From Patiria miniata (Eukaryota; Echinodermata; Asteroidea; Valvatida; Asterinidae): a stretch of 64,000 nt of DNA. The stretch is from the NCBI RefSeq assembly GCF_015706575.1, contig NW_024037075.1:10663746-10727745 (forward strand). The letters run 5' to 3'. This document shows, piece by piece, positions 21,750 to 30,812 of the stretch. The notes below the pieces were generated by a model. That model was not told the DNA's origin, did no database searches, and saw only the letters and a list, made by a program, of their open reading frames with translations. The translations under genes were made by a program, and so were the position numbers. The first letter of the stretch is position 1. Every line of letters begins with the position of its first letter.

Positions 21750-23265
21750 TTACCTACACAAGCTGCAGGATTTAATGTCTTCATTATCTGGGCAATTCCG
21801 ACCATGACTGACATTACAAGTTTTACTGCTTTTGAATATCAAATCAGCTCTAATGTCTAAACAGCCAACTGAACCATGTTTGGCAAGGGGGTTACTATGA
21901 CCTGAATACACAATACAGTATTGGAACTTTGAAATTTCATGTTTAGCTTTTTTGACTGGGTGGGGGGGGGGGGGGGGGCTGTTTAGTACCGTGACTGACA
22001 TTAAAAAAGCGACGCAACCCGAAAATGTCAAACATGTTTTTAAAATTTCTCTTCAGGTTAAAAGTGCTACAGATCAAAATCCATAAGAACATTAGAGCTA
22101 ATAGGTTACTAACGCATGTAGTAAGATGGGAAAAATACTCTTCATGAATTTTTAATTATGCCAATTAAGTTCCATGATTGACATTACTGTGACTGACATT
22201 ACGCATTAAATTCATTATACCTGTTAATATAAAACAAATTAACACCCAAAATAGCCTCTTCTGTCAACAGCAGAAATGTCATTGGGCTGTTTATGCCATA
22301 TTTGAGGGAAAAAATCACTTTAAGATGTTTAAAAGGTGGAACATGCATTAAATGTTGTAGAATATATAAATACATAAAATACATACATACGCATTGGAGT
22401 GACTGACAGAACACTTTCATTCAATCAACCAAATCTTCCAATAATAATTATTTACCAAGTTGATAACATTATTGCACTACCCAGTCCCCGTACTAAGAAA
22501 ACAATGAAGGGCAGATTTTAATTGCTATCCTGAAATGCTTTTATTTTTTACTAATTTTGAATATCAAATCAGCTTTTATGTGTAAATAATTAAAGCTAAC
22601 TGAAACATGTTTGGCATGGGAGTTACTGGGACCTACACAATACAGTATTGAAACTTTGAAATTTCATGTTCAGTTTTTCCAACTAGAGTGGTAGTTTACT
22701 TTCGTGACTGACATTACAAAAAGCGATGCAGCCCAAAAATGTCAAACATGTTTTTCAAATTTCTCTTCAAGTTAAAATTCCTAATAGGGTAACAAACACA
22801 TGTAGTAAATGGGCAAAACGTTCATGATTTCTTTTTAAAATATGCAAATTAACCTCTGTGACTGACATTACCGTGACTGACATTACGCATTAGATTCATT
22901 ATACCTGTTAATTAACAACAAAGTAACACTAAAACAATACCTATATTTGTCAACAAGAGAAGAGTCAACTAACTGTTTATGCTATATTTTAAGGAATAAT
23001 TTAACTTTAAGATTTTTAAAGGTTGGAACATGAATAAAATAAAGTTTACAAAGTACACTAAATACATACAAACGCATTACGCGTGACTGACACTGCACTT
23101 TTGTTGAATTGACCAAATCTTTAAATAACAATTATTTGCCCACTTGATAACATTGTTGCACTACCCAAACCCTGTACTAAGAAAACAATGAAGGGTAGAT
23201 TTTACTTGCTTTCCTATATACGTTTATGGGAAAATAATCATCCTTTTTCGTGACTAACATTACAC
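21750..23265. repeat. Diverged ~680-bp tandem repeat with GTGACTGACATTA motif
   Basis: About two copies and a fragment are present. Landmarks recur at an offset near 680: CGTACTAAGAAAACAATGAA near 22490 and, diverged, near 23173; GTGACTGACATTACGCATTA near 22189 and 22871; TCAAACATGTTTTT near 22028 and 22742. The 13-bp core GTGACTGACATTA or a one-to-two-base variant appears about ten times, sometimes as tandem doublets. The copies are clearly diverged, so the array is older than the array at 29.9 kb. No coding region was found. Confidence 0.7.
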
Positions 23266-23644
23266 TAGAGCTAAGGGTTATTGTAACGGCACATCCTGGG
23301 GTATCTAACATTAATTTCATGTACATTAAAGACATTTCCCAAAAATAGACTCTGAGATTTGTTATTTTCACACAAAATAATTTGAAGATTAGATTCATAA
23401 AAATACCCAAAGAATTAACTTTTGTGTTCTTACCCAGGATTTTAGGCATAAACAGAGCGTCAACTTCAAAGCGCTGTAACTTACAAAATAATTGGCTTAG
23501 TTAAACATATGAAACCAATAATATTCTTGATAACAAATAGTGCGGCATAGTATAACCCAGTACTGCGAAATAAAAAGCAACGTGTTGAGCGGCCTGCGTT
23601 TTTGCAAAAAAAAGGAAAGAAAGCCGGAGGCCTTTTTTCCCCTC

Positions 23645-23810
23645 TTAGCACTAGCATGCTGCAAATTCATGCCCGCACCTCTATTTTGCCTTCTCGCACC
23701 CCTTTCTTCTCTTGGCACTAACATGCTGCTAATTCACGCCCGCACCCAACTTTCGCCTTCTCGCACCCCTTTCTTCCGTCTCTTTGCACTAACATGCTGC
23801 AAATTTGAAC
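23645..23810. repeat. Minisatellite, ~67-71 bp unit x 2.4
   Basis: The phrase GCACTARCATGCTGC begins at 23648, 23715 and 23786, followed each time by AATTCAYGCCCGCACC or its relic. Open frames here follow the repeat and are not considered coding. Confidence 0.65.
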
Positions 23811-24248
23811 AGTATACTCTAAGGTTTTACAGTTTTGTGTAATTGAACGAGTGGAGGCGACCACATTAAAGTACTTTAACTACCTTTGACTCCGTCGCTA
23901 GCTTGTAACAAAGCTAGACAAAGACATATTTACACAAACATATTATGATAACTTGTGAGCAATTTATTTTAAATTATCTCACGTTTTCCCATTGATGGAA
24001 GGATAACACGGCCAACAGAAATGCTCATGAAGAAAACAGTTGGTAGCAAAGTAAACAAAAGTCCTGAACAGATTATTTGCAATATTACAACTTACAACAC
24101 ACATTTCTACGAGTGACATAAAAATGACGGAGTGGTCAGTTAACCGATATTCAAAATGTTACGGTGCATACTACTCAACCTTTTTGCATAATTCTCCCCA
24201 TTTTCATTTATGACATGTGGCAGTTTTCATTCATCTCGTGTATGACCG
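23811..24248. other. Unassigned spacer
   Basis: No gene, RNA or structured repeat is recognised. Confidence 0.4.
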
Positions 24249-24252
24249 TTAA

Positions 24253-24766
24253 AGGGAATATACATCATTTGCTTTTGCTCTAATTTTCAGAAATGGATGG
24301 AATTGGGGGATTGGAAATATAAAGCAAATATAGTTACACTGACTTTTTGGAGGTTTTGGGTTCGAAAATGCTATAAAAACCAAGAAAAACGATCATTTTC
24401 CTGTAGTCTGGTTCCCTGACTCCATATAAGAAGAAACAGAGCAGTTTACATACATTGGGGAATTGTAAGGTCATGGAACCAGTCTAGCTGGCTCGTACCC
24501 GTTCACAGGTTTGTAATCGATTGCAAACAAGTGCAATGGTCAATTGGGGCCAGTATTTGAAAAAAAGCCAGTTGTTTCCAACGCTGATCGGCCGATCAGC
24601 GTTGGAAATTGATACAAAAATACCACTTTTCTTGAAAATGACAGAATACCAGGTGCCATAATTTTACAGGATGCTTTAGACTGTCATTTATCAACATCCT
24701 ATTAAGGTATTTCGCAAAAACTTGGTAGTTTTATTTTTCGATGTTTGCAAATGTTGTATATTCCCT
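24253..24766. mobile_element. piggyBac-like MITE (TTAA flanks)
   Basis: The ends are AGGGAATATACATCATTTGC and the inverse GCAAATGTTGTATATTCCCT, flanked on both sides by TTAA (24249-24252 and 24767-24770), the piggyBac-type target duplication. The centre contains a perfect palindrome, CCAACGCTGATC/GATCAGCGTTGG around GGCC, at about 24576-24606. Two further copies sit in ABCF2 introns at 43853-44338 and 44778-45291. Confidence 0.85.
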
Positions 24767-24770
24767 TTAA

Positions 24771-25400
24771 AGAACCCTGAACACTTAATAGAGAGTTGGG
24801 GAGAGAAATAACATGAAATCAATACGTCTGCGGCTTGGCAAAGATAACAATAGAGGTTATTGTGCTTCCCTGGAGAGCTGGTCCATGCTCTTGCAATGAG
24901 AGGTGGATCTGGTACCGCGTTATACCTGCTCTAAAGTCAATAACATCCTGAATATTTAAAGAGCTAGTAAGCCAAGTCAAACAACGTACGCCAAAGTAGT
25001 TGACAGCTTGACAATTGCAAAAATGGAAGGATGATTTGGGCATTGCATGCATGATAACACTTAAACATGTACACTTTTAAAAAGTAATTTTACTTTGCTG
25101 AAACATGCAGTTATAAGTCGTGTCTTTAGCTACATGTACATGTGTTGCATAGTGATGTTTGACTTCATTTATGCAAATGACATAAATAACTCTAAATTCT
25201 GAAAATGCATTAAAAGTGAAATGACAGACTAAAAGCCAAATCATGTGCTAAGCGAATTCAATAGGGTAACAATGAATGTCACAGTACAAATTTCATGAAA
25301 CTCATTTGCTTTCCTGTGAAATATGCACCAGACTTAATTGCATGATAATGGCTTCTGCTACAATATTTTGAGGCCACAATTGTAAAACATTGCTTGTTCA
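24771..25400. other. Unassigned spacer
   Basis: AT-rich sequence; no gene or repeat is recognised. Confidence 0.4.
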
Positions 25401-25404
25401 CAGC

Positions 25405-25888
25405 TAGTGCTGGGCAAGTATCCCGAGTATCCAAGAGCTCATGAGTAGTGTTTGCTACTCGTACTACTCGTGGTTTTTAGCTACTCCAGTACTTGTCCTG
25501 GCGCGAGTAGAAGTATTAAAGTACTCGCGTGTCACAATTTTTTTCACAAGGCTGACAGTAAAAAGTGGATTCTGCGCCAAACTTGTATTTTGTCTTAATA
25601 CACCCCCCCCCGCAATAAAGGAATCACTACCTCCATTTGTTTCCTTGGAATTCCACTTTCAACACTCTCAACAAATACATTTTCAAGTTTGCAAAGTAAG
25701 GATATCTCGGTGCTAAAGAATGCAGGGTGCCTTCCACGCTTTTTATTCATAGTAACTTTTTTCTTTGTAATGTTTTTGCCATTTTTTTGGGGGGGGATTA
25801 AGTAAACTAGTTGTGATTACTCGACTACTCACGAGTAATTTCTGTGCTAATTCTCAAGTATGAAAATCCACTACTCGCCCAGGCTTAT
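25405..25888. mobile_element. hAT-like non-autonomous element with ACTCG-rich ends
   Basis: The left end AGTGCTGGGCAAGTATC and the right end (inverse) AAGCCTGGGCGAGTAGTGG are imperfect inverted repeats. Subterminal sequence is a degenerate tandem of TACTCG on both sides. This type of tip with simple-repeat subterminal DNA is common in hAT MITEs. The 8-bp duplication could not be confirmed. Confidence 0.5.
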
Positions 25889-26385
25889 TCATAGTAACCA
25901 CGTGTCCAAAATGTCATATCAAACATGACATTTACTTTCCCAGTTACAAACTAACCTTTCCAATTGAAAGAAAACACAAAAAATGAAGCATCAAAAGTGT
26001 TTAAAAGATCTCACCGGATTTGTAAACAAATTAAAACAATAAAATAGTGAACAAGTTATTTATGCATCCGTTTAGCTTTTTGCACCGACTTGAAAGGCTG
26101 AGGTTGCACATTCATGATCCAGCATTCCTATGGTCACTCTTTAGCAAGCGAATGTGTAAAATATTTATCACAAAAAGTGTTTGTGGCCATTACTATTACT
26201 GTCTATCTGATTTGAATATAGGGAAGACTGATTGATCCTCTGATAATGAGAGTGTGTGGTATACATGCAGCGTTTGACGTAAGGACAGGTCCATAAAGAT
26301 AAAAGAGTGGGAGATTGTTTCTAAGGTTTCATCCAAACAAAATGCCTTTAAGCAAGACAAGAGCAGAAATTGCATTATTTAGTTT
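25889..26385. other. Unassigned spacer
   Basis: No gene is recognised. The short open frame at 26047-26235 has no supporting features. Confidence 0.35.
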
Positions 26386-26580
26386 ACCCAGAGGTGGCAG
26401 CAAGTCATTTTTTGCAAGTCCAAGTCAAGTCACAAGTCATTAGGTCCAGTCACAAGTCAAGTCACAAGTCATTAGGTCCAGTCACAAGTCAAGTCACAAG
26501 TCATTTGGTCTAAAAACAAGTCAAGTCACAAGTATCTTTGTCCAAGAACACGTCAAGTTGCACATTATTTTGTCCAGCTG
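26386..26580. repeat. CAAGTCAAGTCA simple-repeat element, copy 1
   Basis: A degenerate tandem of CAAGTCAAGTCACAAGTCAT with ~31-bp higher-order spacing, starting after AGAGGTGGCAGCAAGTC, which resembles a hAT tip. A related copy in the same orientation is at 37775-37960, outside the other end of the large composite element. Confidence 0.55.
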
Positions 26581-27217
26581 TAATAAGCTAAAAGAACTAA
26601 CCTGGCGTGAACTTACGAGTCATTTTGAACATGCCTCCTTAATTCCCCTTTTTCATTGTGTTGCAATTACTATTCTTGTAGTTGATCACATATCTGTCGG
26701 ATATTAGCCCTTTGTATACTTTAATAAATTTACTTTACATTGTAGAAATAAATGTTGAGATGACCGTGAAAAAAAGACTTCCTCACTTGATTACATGTAG
26801 TATACTAACACTTTATTGTTCAATTTCCATTTATACTAAACGCCTACCAATGGGTTAGGCTATCCGGTATTTTACATGTAATTGACAAAGGCCTGCTTTC
26901 TTTTCATGAAAGGTTAGTCGTGTGTATAGTCTTAAGCAACCTAATTTATGCATGAGGCCTAAAACAAAGGGCCTCATTTACATATCAATTGGGTGGCCGG
27001 ACTGTAGGATAAAGAGACCAAAATAATTTTGGTCTGTAGGGGTCGAAATCACCGCACGGGTTGCTTGTGTTGTATTAATCCGGACCGTTAGAGGGCATCC
27101 TAGATGGTTTTAGAGATCAGCGAACTATCGGAGGAAGACACTACATGTATTTAACTGCGGTGCGGTCGATGGAAGTCTTTAGAGCAATACCCGAGTAGAG
27201 CCTGTATTGATTAAGCG

Positions 27218-27525
27218 ATGATACCCACGGAACGAGAGTTAAGCCTTCTTGCCGGTAATCTTATTAAAGAGAATAATGCACCGAGGGAACTGGAGGTTAA
27301 CGACCCTGGGAACAGTTAATGACGGAACTCGGTCTTTCAAAAGCCGATATTTATAAAAATATGGAGGAAAATAAATATAACTTGTGGGGCCAGTGTTTTT
27401 ACGCGCTAGCGCAATGGAAACGACGTGAATATAAAAATGCTACGACTGAGCGGCTTATTATCGCATGTCAACGCTGTGGCATTACACATTGCGCTTATAA
27501 CGTTTTGCTACGGGAAACGAGATAA
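27218..27525 (+). pseudogene. Death-domain gene fragment, left arm
   Basis: The 68 residues from 27319 match the death-domain fold pattern: WEQLMTELGLSKADI (read from TGG at 27307), then NMEENKYNLWGQC, then ALAQWKRRE, then ATTERLIIACQRCGI and a final AYNVL. This is the conserved helix 2-6 signature of FADD/ankyrin/TNFR-type death domains, in which the W, GL, C-W and ATTERL-like positions are typical. The upstream part, starting at the ATG at 27218 (MIPTERELSLLAGNLI), would supply helix 1. It lies in another frame and runs into a stop at 27317-27319, so a one-base shift separates the two halves. The same shift is present in the right arm, so it predates the palindrome. Death domains mediate homotypic signalling in apoptosis and innate immunity. 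As it stands this is probably a captured and broken fragment. Confidence 0.65.
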
Positions 27526-27870
27526 AAACAAAATTAAAGGACGGTTAAACAAGACAGATATAAATTTAAAAAAAAGAAACTGAGTAGATGAGTAGATGAG
27601 CAGTGACTCACGAGTAAATGAGCAATGAATTGAGCAGATGCCGTGGATAACTGTGCATTGGGCATATGTTATCCACTTTTCGTTCCAACTCGAGAGGCTG
27701 GCGGTGGCGGCAGTGCGGGGAGCGGTGATGTCTGCGATGGCCTTCGAGGAGGTCATGGGCTTCCTTCAGTGCACGGAGGAGTTACATCCAGCCGTGGCGG
27801 CTCTCGAGCTACCACGGACACTCAAAGAGAAAATTCATGTTTACTGAATTGTGCTCCCACCGACCCAACC

Positions 27871-27886
27871 GGCCCTTTTCAGGGCC
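27871..27886 (+). promoter_or_regulatory. Histone-type 3' stem-loop
   Basis: GGCCCTTTTCAGGGCC has the 6-bp stem and 4-nt TTTC loop of the replication-dependent histone mRNA 3' element. It is followed by ACACA and, about 10 nt on, a purine-rich AAAAAAGAGATT that resembles the histone downstream element bound by U7. The 220 bp upstream are GC-richer and contain an open frame (27638-27847) ending 24 bp before the stem-loop. I could not match that frame to any core histone, although its last codons (LPRTLKEK) are loosely H2A-tail-like. It is possibly a decayed histone 3' end trapped in the palindrome centre. Confidence 0.5.
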
Positions 27887-27951
27887 ACACATGTTCAAAA
27901 AAGAGATTTGAATTTATATCTGTCTTGTTTAACCGTCATTTAATTTTGTTT

Positions 27952-28259
27952 TTATCTCGTTTCCCGTAGCAAAACGTTATAAGCGCAATGTGTAATGCCA
28001 CAGCGTTGACATGCGATAATAAGCCGCTCAGTCGTAGCATTTTTATATTCACGTCGTTTCCATTGCGCTAGCGCGTAAAAACACTGGCCCCACAAGTTAT
28101 ATTTATTTTCCTCCATATTTTTATAAATATCGGCTTTTGAAAGACCGAGTTCCGTCATTAACTGTTCCCAGGGTCGTTAACCTCCAGTTCCCTCGGTGCA
28201 TTATTCTCTTTAATAAGATTACCGGCAAGAAGGCTTAACTCTCGTTCCGTGGGTATCAT
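27952..28259 (-). pseudogene. Death-domain gene fragment, right arm
   Basis: This is the inverted copy of 27218-27525. The 68-residue death-domain segment is identical to that of the left arm at the protein level, and the same frame interruption separates the helix-1 portion starting at 28259. The two are head-to-head relative to the centre: both read inward, toward the histone-type stem-loop. Confidence 0.6.
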
Positions 28260-28383
28260 CGCTTAATCAATACAGGCTCTACTCGGGTATTGGTCGAAAG
28301 ACTTCCATCGACCGCACCGCAGTTAAATGTAGTGTCTTCCTCCGATAGTTCGCTGATCTCTAAAACCGTCTAGGGTGTACTAA

Positions 28384-28665
28384 TTAATTCCCTCTACATA
28401 TTGACTTTTAAAAGCAGCGTTCCATCACGAACTCTTCCCACGATCGTTTACCCTCACTTCTTATGACATGTCACTCTCCTTAAGAAGATTACCCCGCGAG
28501 AAGGCTTAACTCTCCTTCGGCTAGTATTGTCCCATTACATCGTTCAGTCAATATGGGTTATCTTCTTAAGGAGAGTGACATGTCATAAGAAGTCAGGGTA
28601 AACGATCGTGGGAAGAGTTCGTGATGGAACGCTGCTTTTAAAAGTCAATATGTAGAGCAGTGATG
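28384..28665. repeat. Second, older palindrome derived from the same death-domain fragment
   Basis: Inverted arms at about 28384-28490 and 28558-28660 surround a short spacer. Each aligns with the start of the first palindrome's death-domain segment: in the right arm GGGAAGAGTTCGTGATGGAA corresponds to GGGAACAGTTAATGACGGAA at 27308, and it would read WEEFVMERCF in place of WEQLMTELGL. The divergence is substantial, so this is an older paralogous inverted copy adjoining the young one. Confidence 0.65.
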
Positions 28666-28667
28666 TA

Positions 28668-29880
28668 GTGCCTTGATGCTGGGCCTTGGCCTTAAGGCTG
28701 CCTTAAGGCTGGATTTTAGGGCCTTGGCCTTGGCCTCGAGGCTTGAGGGCAAAAGCCTTGGCCTTGAGGGTTCAGGGCCTTGCAATTTTGAGTCAAGGCT
28801 CTTCAAGGCCCATAGATGTTTGCATTTTCCAGATAAATCTGTTCGAAATTTTGCTGTTACCATTTTAATCGTATTACCATGGAGGAGGGAAGCACCCTAT
28901 AGATTTGTGTGTTGGGCACACTTCCACTTTTGTAGCATCACATTTTGTTACCATTGTAGTAGATTTGCTGCAAAAATATTCCGTACACTTGTGGGGCTAA
29001 TGAGATGATCACTTTAATTGCATATAGCTATGGAATAGATCTGATTGGTTGTATATGTCTCCCTGATAAGTGCTAAAGATTTGCATGTATCTGTTTTAGA
29101 TAATGCTGATATTTCTGACCATGTTGGGCCAGCAAATAAAAATTTCCCAAATCAGTTTCTTGAATCTCCCTTTTGTTACACTTGAGAGAATTGTGTGTCA
29201 ATATAGAAGTAAATCATTATTTTGTTTAGTTAAACCATATTGAAGACCTGAACTTATACTTTAATAGATACTATGCAGTCATAAAACGGTGTAGGCCTAT
29301 GCGAGCATGTTGATTGCAAGTAAAGAAATGTTGTTCTTCGTAACGAGCAATTCGTGATGATAAGGGCGGATCCAGGGGGCCAAAAGGGGCCATGCCCCCC
29401 CCCCCAAAAAAAACCCCATTTTTTTATGTGACGTCGTAATAAAGGCAGGCAATGAGTACACCACCATCTTTTCCTCAAAAAAACATCGGTTAAAATGGTC
29501 AGAAATTGCCTCAAATCGCACCACAGAGCATCTCGAATCCAAATTTTTTTCGGTGCCCTTAAGCGGGCCCCGAAGCCCAAGCCGTAATTTTTGGACCCAC
29601 TTTTTTGGGGGGGACCAAAATGTCTTTGCCCCCCCCCCGCAAATTGTGTTCTGGATCCGCCCTTGCGTGATGATGTGTCACTCATGGACTATAATTAGTT
29701 CTATATTAGTGGTCATTTCATAAAACAGGGCCTTGGCCTTGGCCTTGAGGGTTAAGCCTTGGCCTTGGCCTCGAGGCTTGAGGGTCAAAGCCTTAGCCTT
29801 GGCTTGCCTTGAGGGTCAAAGCCTTGGCCTTGAGGGTCAAAGCCTTTGCTCCAACACTGCCCTACACCGATGACTAGTTG
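28668..29880. repeat. GGCCTTGGCCTT-rich element interrupted by a MITE
   Basis: Degenerate CCTTGGCCTTGAGGGT repeats lie at 28668-28810 and 29728-29860, with the right block carrying longer tandem runs. The outer tips CAGTGATG and the inverse CAGTGTTGG resemble hAT ends. The middle contains the hAT-like MITE at 29361-29665 and ~500 bp of unassigned AT-rich DNA. No gene is seen. Confidence 0.5.
29361..29665. mobile_element. hAT-like MITE (second copy)
   Basis: The ends are TAAGGGCGGATCC and GGATCCGCCCTTG, with the 8-bp target duplication CGTGATGA at 29353-29360 and 29666-29673. The interior parallels that of 11469-11796, including the CTTAAGCGGGCCCCGAA palindrome. Confidence 0.85.
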
Positions 29881-29920
29881 GTCCGTACGCCCTCTAACGG
29901 TCCGGATTAATACGACACAA

Positions 29921-30390
29921 GGGTGCAGACCAGTAAATCGGTCCGAAATTGCCTGCGCCGGCCAAATCACGATTTGCATGCCCTCAAAATCTTCGGTATT
30001 TGAGCATGCTGTGGGCCATGAACTTGAGGGTTTGTAAAAAATATGGGTGGAAACCGTGCACAGGACTGGGAGCTTGCAGTTCTGTGTAATTTTGATGTAA
30101 TTTGGACCCTAAAAGCGCTCTATTTTGCAATGGAGTGTAGGCATCGTTTTTCAAAATGGCGATGGGCTTCAGGACTATTTTCAGGGGTGATCATCTTCAG
30201 AGGGAAATTTCTCCTAAAAGTCATCAGTTGACCCCCCGAAAATTGAAAAGAAAATGAAAGATGATGACATAAGCTTTAATTTGATGTGTGTCTCGAACAC
30301 CTTGGAGAGTTGTGAGTATTTTTCCCGAATTTTTGAAGTGGGAGCATTTACCATTGGGGTCTATGGAAGTTTATTTACTGGTCTGTTACC
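29921..30390. mobile_element. Array unit A: MITE of the GGGTGCA family
   Basis: This is the first of seven copies. The tips GGGTGCAGACCAGTAAAT and the inverse GGTAACAGACCAGTAAAT are imperfect TIRs. Within the array A is flanked by TATA on both sides. The B-B junctions (for example near 31699) read CTTCTTTATAGTTTC, exactly the unoccupied site. A is therefore a transposon inserted into B with a TATA (or TA) duplication. A is homologous along its length to the MITEs at 14902-15361 and 15777-16154. Confidence 0.8.
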
Positions 30391-30812
30391 TATAGTTTCA
30401 AAATTGCGCCTTCCATCGTTTGTCAAATGTTTGCGGAGTGTTTTTTTTTTTCAGGGGGGCGGAACCTTGGGGGGGGGGGCAGCGTTTCAAAAGGGGTCAC
30501 CAATGGCGGTTCCGCAACAAATACGCCAAAAATCTGAATACGGCCGATGGACCGTCCTCCGATCACAGCAATTTCGAGCGAACAAGGGGGGGGGGGGGTG
30601 TAATTTGGGGTCGGAAGGAGCAAAAACTTAATTAACGCCCGTTGGGGGCGCCCTACAGTAAGGTAGCCGCAAACAGAGGGCTTGTTTTCAGGCCAGAAAT
30701 CGCAGTCAGAGATTTTTTTTCTCGCAATTTTTTGATGAAATATGAGTCATCCATCCTTCCTCGTACCGTACAAGAGGTTTGGGGAAATTTTTCAAAACCT
30801 CGCTTCTTTATA
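30391..30812. repeat. Array unit B: ~420-bp satellite monomer
   Basis: This is the first of ten copies. It contains a long T tract, two poly-G tracts, CAGCGTTTCAAAAGGGGTCA and a GCCCGTTGGGGGCGCCC stretch. Two sequence types exist. B copies followed by another B have ACTCAATTAACG, AAAGTGAGTC and GTGCCGTACAAGTGG. Copies followed by A have ACTTAATTAACG, AAATATGAGTC and GTACCGTACAAGAGG. This supports concerted amplification of dimer and trimer units. Confidence 0.75.

Larger units (their letters stand above)
27097..28378. repeat. Near-perfect palindrome (~475-bp arms) carrying a death-domain fragment
   Basis: The left arm 27097-27575 and the right arm 27910-28378 are inverted copies differing by only a handful of bases and one 4-bp indel. 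The ~335-bp spacer is unrelated and contains a histone-type stem-loop. Each arm holds the same death-domain coding fragment in opposite orientation. The very high arm identity implies recent formation or ongoing gene conversion. Confidence 0.85.

Noticed and set aside
27638-27847. Open frame upstream of the histone-type stem-loop as a histone gene
   Set aside because: None of the three frames matches core or linker histones convincingly. Only the stem-loop and the purine-rich downstream element are supported.
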